The notes beneath the pieces were generated by a model, which saw only the letters and a list, made by a program, of their open reading frames with translations, was not told the DNA's origin and made no database searches. From JBEINZ01 sp040377825 (lineage in GTDB: Bacteria; Pseudomonadota; Alphaproteobacteria; Rhizobiales; Ancalomicrobiaceae): a stretch of 36,041 nt of DNA. Location of the stretch: NCBI GenBank assembly GCA_040377825.1, contig JBEINZ010000006.1, forward strand, positions 1 to 36,041, read 5' to 3'. This document shows, piece after piece, positions 31,766-36,041 of this stretch (position 1 is the first letter of the stretch; each line of letters begins with the position of its first letter). The position numbers were made by a program, and so were the translations under genes.

Positions 31766-32710
31766 ATGACCGTTCTGCTGATCGCTGAACATGACAATGC
31801 CAGCCTGAACGACGCGACGCACAAGGCACTCACCGCCGCCGCCGCGATCGGTTCCGACGTCCATGTCCTGGTCGCGGGCGAGGGCGCGGCACCGGCGGCA
31901 GCCGAGGCAGTGACGCTCTCCGGCGTACCGAAGGTGCTTCTGGCGGAAGCCCCTGGCCTCGCCCATCAGCTAGCCGAGCCGATGGCCGCGCTGGTCGTGT
32001 CGCTCGCCGGCGCTTATGACGCTATCGTGGCTCCCGCGACCACGTCCGGCCGCAACGTCATGCCGCGCGTCGCCGCGCTGCTCGACGTCATGCAGGTATC
32101 CGACGTGCTCAAGGTGCTCGCCCCGGATACGTTCGAGCGCGCGATATATGCCGGCAACGCGATCCAGACTGTGCAGGCGACCGACAGCAAGAAAGTCGTG
32201 ACCGTCCGAACCGCCGCTTTCGCGTCCGCCGGAGCGGGCGGCGGCGCCGCGATCGAGACAATCGCGCCGGCTGGCGATCCTGGTTTATCGCGGTTTATCG
32301 GCGAGGAACTATCGAAGACCGACCGGCCTGAACTTGCATCGGCACGGATTATTGTCTCGGGCGGTCGAGCCATGCAAAGTCGTGAAAACTTCACGACCTA
32401 TATTGAACCGGTCGCCGATAAGCTTGGGGCGGCGATTGGCGCGAGCCGCGCCGCCGTTGACGCGGGCTATGCGCCGAACGATTGGCAGGTTGGGCAGACC
32501 GGTAAAGTGGTCGCTCCGGATCTTTATGTTGCCGTTGGGATCTCGGGAGCCATCCAGCATTTAGCCGGTATGAAGGATTCCAAGGTTATCGTCGCGATCA
32601 ACAAGGATGAGGAAGCGCCGATCTTCCAGGTCGCCGACTATGGCCTCGTCGCCGATCTCTATAAGGCTCTTCCCGAGCTTGCCGAGGAACTTTCGAAGAT
32701 CGGGCGCTGA
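31766..32710 (+). CDS. etfA: Electron transfer flavoprotein subunit alpha
   Basis: The large subunit of ETF, 314 residues. The C-terminal FAD domain has SGGRAMQSRENF, ADKLGAAIGASRAAVDAGY, QVGQTGKVVAPDLYVAVGISG and AINKDEEAPIFQVADYGLVAD, all family hallmarks. It pairs with etfB and would serve the ACAD at 26228. 3-hydroxybutyryl-CoA dehydrogenase follows after 144 nt, the usual order in Rhizobiales. Confidence 0.97.
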   Translation: MTVLLIAEHDNASLNDATHKALTAAAAIGSDVHVLVAGEGAAPAAAEAVTLSGVPKVLLAEAPGLAHQLAEPMAALVVSLAGAYDAIVAPATTSGRNVMPRVAALLDVMQVSDVLKVLAPDTFERAIYAGNAIQTVQATDSKKVVTVRTAAFASAGAGGGAAIETIAPAGDPGLSRFIGEELSKTDRPELASARIIVSGGRAMQSRENFTTYIEPVADKLGAAIGASRAAVDAGYAPNDWQVGQTGKVVAPDLYVAVGISGAIQHLAGMKDSKVIVAINKDEEAPIFQVADYGLVADLYKALPELAEELSKIGR

Positions 32711-32854
32711 CTTCCGAGAGGGCCGGCCGACATAGTGTTCATAGACCGTGCACGAGGTTGCGATAGCTTGCGCGCCATCAGGAGCCAGCTAGGATGATAT
32801 TCGAACCTTCCAGTTGACGCATGACGGCTTGCCGACGAAAGAAGCGAGACAACG

Positions 32855-33736
32855 ATGGGAATAGAGATCAAAAAAGTCGGCGTCATCGGTTCCGGGCAAA
32901 TGGGTAACGGGATCGCCCATGTCTGTTCCATCGCCGGTTATGATGTCGCGATCAACGACATCTCCCTGGAGCGCATCCAGTCTGGCCTCGCGACAATTAA
33001 CGGAAACATGACCCGCCAGGTCAACCGCGGCCTGATCAGTGAAGATGATCGGCTCAGCGCCTTGAAGCGGATTCGCGCGGCTGAAAATCTCGATGAACTT
33101 CACGACTGCGACATCGTCATCGAAGCGGCAACAGAAAACGAACAGATCAAGCGGAAGATTTTCGCGCAGATTTGTCCGCTCCTGAAGCCCGAGGCCCTTC
33201 TCGCCACGAACACCTCGTCGATTTCCATTACGCGACTGGCGGCAACAACAGACCGTCCGGAAAAGTTCGTCGGCGTGCATTTCATGAATCCGGTGCCGGT
33301 CATGCAGCTCGTCGAGCTCGTACGCGGCATCGCGACCGACGATTCGACCTTCGATGCCTGCAAGCAATTCGTGGCGCGTCTTGGGAAAATTCCGACGATT
33401 GCCGAGGATTTTCCGGCTTTTATCGTCAACCGCATCCTATTGCCGATGATTAACGAGGCGATCTACACGCTTTACGAAGGTGTTGGCTCTGTGGATTCGA
33501 TCGATACCGCGATGCGGTTGGGCGCAAATCATCCGATGGGCCCACTTCAGTTGGCCGACTTCATCGGCCTCGATACTTGCCTCTCCATCATGCAGGTACT
33601 GTATGAGGGGCTGGCGGACTCAAAATACCGGCCATGTCCGCTGCTGGTGAAATACGTTGAGGCAGGCTGGCTTGGTCGCAAGACCCAGCGCGGCTTCTAC
33701 GATTATCGCGGTGAGAAGCCGGTTCCGACCCGCTGA
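32855..33736 (+). CDS. hbdA: 3-hydroxybutyryl-CoA dehydrogenase
   Basis: Interconverts (S)-3-hydroxybutyryl-CoA and acetoacetyl-CoA with NAD(P). The 293 residues show the Rossmann motif GVIGSGQMGNGIAH, DIVIEAATE, catalytic His142 in VGVHFMNPVPVMQLVE and the C-terminal domain with GANHPMGPLQLADFIGLDTCL and GRKTQRGFYDY. Length and arrangement match the short PaaH/Hbd type, not the fused FadB. It complements PhaB, which makes the R isomer. The gene is convergent with the NYN gene, 37 nt apart. Confidence 0.95.
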   Translation: MGIEIKKVGVIGSGQMGNGIAHVCSIAGYDVAINDISLERIQSGLATINGNMTRQVNRGLISEDDRLSALKRIRAAENLDELHDCDIVIEAATENEQIKRKIFAQICPLLKPEALLATNTSSISITRLAATTDRPEKFVGVHFMNPVPVMQLVELVRGIATDDSTFDACKQFVARLGKIPTIAEDFPAFIVNRILLPMINEAIYTLYEGVGSVDSIDTAMRLGANHPMGPLQLADFIGLDTCLSIMQVLYEGLADSKYRPCPLLVKYVEAGWLGRKTQRGFYDYRGEKPVPTR

Positions 33737-33773
33737 CCGTCTCACCGGCACTTAGAGAAGTATATCGTGGTCT

Positions 33774-35306
33774 CTAGCCTCTTCTAGGCCGGCGTATGCG
33801 GGCGAGGAGATCGTCGATGTTCGGGATCGGTCTGGCGTCTTCACGTACCGGCTCGATTGAACGCGCTGGTGTTTCTTCCGAGACACCATCGTCTGCTTGG
33901 TCGATCTCATCTTCGACCTCATCGTCATGATCTTGCGGTGTCCGGTATTCGGCTTCCTTTAGCGGTAGCAGGGCAGCGCTCGAACCATCATCGATCGGAT
34001 GCAGCGTGTCCTCGATCGTAAGCCCGGCGACTTCAGCCGCTAACACGGCATCGCTAGGTACCTCGTCGGAGGACAGCGCTTCGGACGGCGGCACGGAACG
34101 CAGGGCACCGACAATCCAGGCGCCAACCGCCGAGCGCTCGGCGTCGGCGAGCGCCAGATCGGCGTTTGAGGCAAGGTAGAGCACTTGCCGGCGGAACGAC
34201 TTCGCCAGGGATCCCGGGCTGTCGTCCGGCCCGAATTCGTGCCCGCTCAGCATAAGACCCTTGATGACAAAGGCGACGGATTGCGGCCTGATGCGCAATC
34301 CATCGGCCGCGATCCGCCGAATGACGCCATTTACGGTGCGGTTCAGACTGAAACCACGGTCAAGCACCTCTGCGGACAAGGCGCGGAAAATCGCGCCATA
34401 GACTTCCGGAGCGAAGGGCGGGACGTTCGTGGCCGCGGCGACACGGCGCACGAGAGCCTCGATTTCGTCCGGCAGGCGCGGTAACCGAGCGCCGACCGCC
34501 GCGCCCTCGCTCGTGGTCATATCGTCGGCCGGCCCAAGCGTACGTTGAGGCATCCTCCGGCGCGGACCGTTGCGCGCTTCGCCGGTGCCTTTTTGGTCAC
34601 CGTTTCCCCACGCGTCGCCGTTTCCCCTGTGTTCGTTCGGTCGAGCATCTGAACCGAGCTGAGCGGATGGCGGCGCCGGTAAAGGGGTTAGGGAAACGTT
34701 TGTCGGCGCTGGAATGGAGCGTGGTTCACGCGGCTCGGCGCGGCGCTCGATACGGCCCACGATCGCGCTTTCCTCTTCCTCGCCGCCAACCGTCAGGTCG
34801 ATCAGCCTCTCTTCGGTGATCATGCCGTCGCATAGCGATTTATAGGCCGCCGCTGTAACCGCGTTGGAATAAATCACGCTCCGACGATCGAAGGCGCGCA
34901 AGCGGGTCAAGACCGGCGTGAAGTCAGCATCGCCTGACAAAATAATGAATTCGTCGAAGCGCGTCTCATGGCGCATGGCGTCAAGCATGTCGACAACCAT
35001 GTAGATATCGGCTGAGTTCTTTCCTTTGCCGGTAAGCGGCGGACAATCGACAATCTGAAAGCCCGAACGGGTAAACCAGCCGCGAAAGAAGCGCATAACC
35101 GCCGGATTGGCGTAGCAGCGCCGCATCAGGATCCGCCGCCGCTGCGGCCCCGGGCTGCCCGGCCCCTCATCGATCAGAGAACCGGACTCGATTGCATCGA
35201 GCCAGCTCTGTGGATCGTTGGCGAAGAACTTTGCGGCGTCCTTATCGGCGCTTTGCAGCGAAAAGAACACGTTATCAAAATCGACAAAGAGCACGGATCG
35301 CAGCAC
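33774..35306 (-). CDS. NYN-domain (PIN-like nuclease) protein with C-terminal extension
   Basis: A roughly 510-residue protein. The N-terminal NYN domain (residues 3-170) has the acidic residues of a PIN-like nuclease: Asp9 and Asp11 in VLFVDFDN, Asp100 in GKGKNSADIYMVVDMLDA, and Asp126 and Asp128 in ILSGDADFTP. A low-complexity linker rich in Arg, Pro and Gly follows (about 175-300). A predicted helical region (about 310-430, LPRLPDEIEALVRRVAAA through VIKGLMLSGHEF) may be an OST-HTH/LOTUS-like RNA-binding part, and the tail is acidic. NYN proteins are thought to cut RNA; the target is unknown. The start is uncertain: GTG 35306 begins right at the domain with GGGGA upstream, GTG 35294 is next, and an ATG at 35420 adds unsupported residues. 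Confidence 0.85.
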   Translation of the reverse strand: MLRSVLFVDFDNVFFSLQSADKDAAKFFANDPQSWLDAIESGSLIDEGPGSPGPQRRRILMRRCYANPAVMRFFRGWFTRSGFQIVDCPPLTGKGKNSADIYMVVDMLDAMRHETRFDEFIILSGDADFTPVLTRLRAFDRRSVIYSNAVTAAAYKSLCDGMITEERLIDLTVGGEEEESAIVGRIERRAEPREPRSIPAPTNVSLTPLPAPPSAQLGSDARPNEHRGNGDAWGNGDQKGTGEARNGPRRRMPQRTLGPADDMTTSEGAAVGARLPRLPDEIEALVRRVAAATNVPPFAPEVYGAIFRALSAEVLDRGFSLNRTVNGVIRRIAADGLRIRPQSVAFVIKGLMLSGHEFGPDDSPGSLAKSFRRQVLYLASNADLALADAERSAVGAWIVGALRSVPPSEALSSDEVPSDAVLAAEVAGLTIEDTLHPIDDGSSAALLPLKEAEYRTPQDHDDEVEDEIDQADDGVSEETPARSIEPVREDARPIPNIDDLLARIRRPRRG

Positions 35307-35785
35307 GGGATAGTCCCCGAATGAAAAATCACAACGAATCAGTACAGGATTCCGGTCTCCATAACGAGTGTCTCGTGAGATTTGTCCCCTGAGCCTTATT
35401 CTGGAGATCGCATGCAACAACTAGCTAGATGACAAAACGTCCATTGCTTGCCCTCGATAGCGACGCCCTTGCACGTTCCGCGGCAAGGTGATGCAGTGTT
35501 CCAACGTTAGTATACTGGTTGGAAGGTGTGACTTAAGTTTTGAACAAGGTTGAATTCCTCGGAGAAGGCCCACCTTCCGAGCTGACATTTCACTGAACTG
35601 TATAGCCGGTCGATCGAGGTCGACACCCCATGGTTTCCCAGTCTTGCCATCAAAGGTTGAATAGCTGGCCATTTGTTGCTCGATTGTATCCGGAAACGGG
35701 GCTTTCCCAAGGCGTGAAGCGGCGGTAAACAATCGATCAAAACGCCGCATAGGGCGTCCAACCCTCTCCGACCGAGCACCATTGG
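35307..35785. other. Intergenic gap of about 480 nt, lower GC
   Basis: It lies between divergent genes. GC drops from about 35400 to 35720. Minus-strand frames of 130 and 173 codons cross it but have no recognisable motif and run into the transporter gene, so I do not call them. An 8-bp inverted repeat GGAAGGTG/CACCTTCC sits at 35521-35528 and 35571-35578. It may be a decayed gene; nothing more can be supported. Confidence 0.5.
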
Positions 35786-36041
35786 ATGCGTATGTCCCCT
35801 CGCGCCCTGGCAACTGTCATCGGGCTTGGTGCCGTCGGCATGTGGTCGCTTCTCGGCTTGCTTGCCTCCAAGGCCGGCAACGTGCCGCCTTTTCTCCTGA
35901 ACGCGCTCGCATTCGGTGTCTCCGGTGTGCTCGCGACGTCCTGGTTGACCGCCCGTGGAGAACTCGGCCAGTTGCGACAGTCGGTCGCGGTTTGGACTCT
36001 CGGTGTCGGGGGGCTGTTCGGTTTCCATTTCTTCTATTTTA
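35786..36041 (+). CDS. DMT-family (EamA) transporter, N-terminal fragment
   Basis: The frame from ATG 35786 (MRMSPR; ATG 35792 also possible) stays open to the window end. The 85 residues have three hydrophobic helices: ATVIGLGAVGMWSLLGLLA, then NVPPFLLNALAFGVSGVLATSWL, then VAVWTLGVGGLFGFHFFYF. The spacing and the SLLGLL...NVPPF...G-FHFFYF pattern fit the drug/metabolite transporter superfamily, YddG-like exporters in particular. The gene is truncated by the window, so the second EamA repeat is not visible. Confidence 0.75.
   Translation, partial: MRMSPRALATVIGLGAVGMWSLLGLLASKAGNVPPFLLNALAFGVSGVLATSWLTARGELGQLRQSVAVWTLGVGGLFGFHFFYF

Noticed and set aside
33753..33776. TAGAGA/TCTCTA hairpin between hbdA and the NYN gene as a bidirectional terminator
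   Set aside because: Only six A/T-rich pairs with a 12-base loop and no T-run; it also includes the NYN stop codon, so it is too weak to call.
35421..36028. Minus-strand frames of 130 and 173 codons at the window end
   Set aside because: They overlap the clear transmembrane transporter frame on the plus strand and have no motif or ribosome binding site.

Overview
The window reads as chromosomal DNA of a high-GC alphaproteobacterium, most likely of the Rhizobiales (Hyphomicrobiales). The reasons are the gene sets and their order (rplU-rpmA-two GNATs-obgE-proB-proA-nadD; rsfS-rlmH-EnvC/M23-ctpA-divergent polysaccharide deacetylase; phaR next to phaA-phaB; HIG1-cobalamin adenosyltransferase-etfBA-3-hydroxybutyryl-CoA dehydrogenase) and the type of dispersed palindromic repeat. 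I see no phage, IS element, CRISPR array, rRNA or tRNA gene.

Layout. 1-2334: the tail of a gene that looks like atpC (+), then an M29 aminopeptidase and the RNA pyrophosphohydrolase RppH (both -), with a palindromic repeat wedged between them. 2608-7886 (+): rsfS, rlmH, a degenerate LytM/EnvC-type amidase activator, the S41 protease ctpA and a divergent polysaccharide deacetylase. 7893-14261 (-): rplU, rpmA, two GNAT acetyltransferases, obgE, proB, proA and nadD, with several start/stop overlaps. 14586-18392: polyhydroxybutyrate genes, phaR (-) divergent from phaA, phaB and an alpha/beta hydrolase (+); phaA carries an in-frame amber codon at position 64. 18443-23753: aldo/keto reductase and an SGNH arylesterase (-), divergent from an ABC ATPase-permease pair (+). 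23941-26037: a BAX-inhibitor-1 family membrane protein (+) convergent with a ferredoxin-reductase-like flavoprotein (-). 26228-33736 (+): methylsuccinyl-CoA dehydrogenase-like ACAD, an SDR, a HIG1 protein, a PagL-like protein, PduO-type cobalamin adenosyltransferase, etfB, etfA and 3-hydroxybutyryl-CoA dehydrogenase. 33774-35306 (-): a NYN-domain protein. 35786-end (+): the start of a DMT-family transporter.

How the genes fit together. phaA/phaB make (R)-3-hydroxybutyryl-CoA for storage polymer under PhaR. The ACAD with a long N-terminal extension, ETF, 3-hydroxybutyryl-CoA dehydrogenase and the B12 adenosyltransferase fit acyl-CoA and ethylmalonyl-CoA metabolism, which starts from the same acetoacetyl-CoA/hydroxybutyryl-CoA pool. 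The rsfS-rlmH-EnvC-CtpA and obgE-proBA-nadD blocks are housekeeping genes for ribosomes, envelope, proline and NAD.

Most notable: (1) the C-to-T type nonsense codon in an otherwise perfect phaA; (2) a modular palindromic repeat family in at least four places, one copy read in frame inside the N-terminus of the secreted esterase, others supplying stop codons and a ribosome binding site to neighbouring genes; (3) a gene order explained by a single inversion of the rsfS-to-deacetylase block between nadD and rppH.
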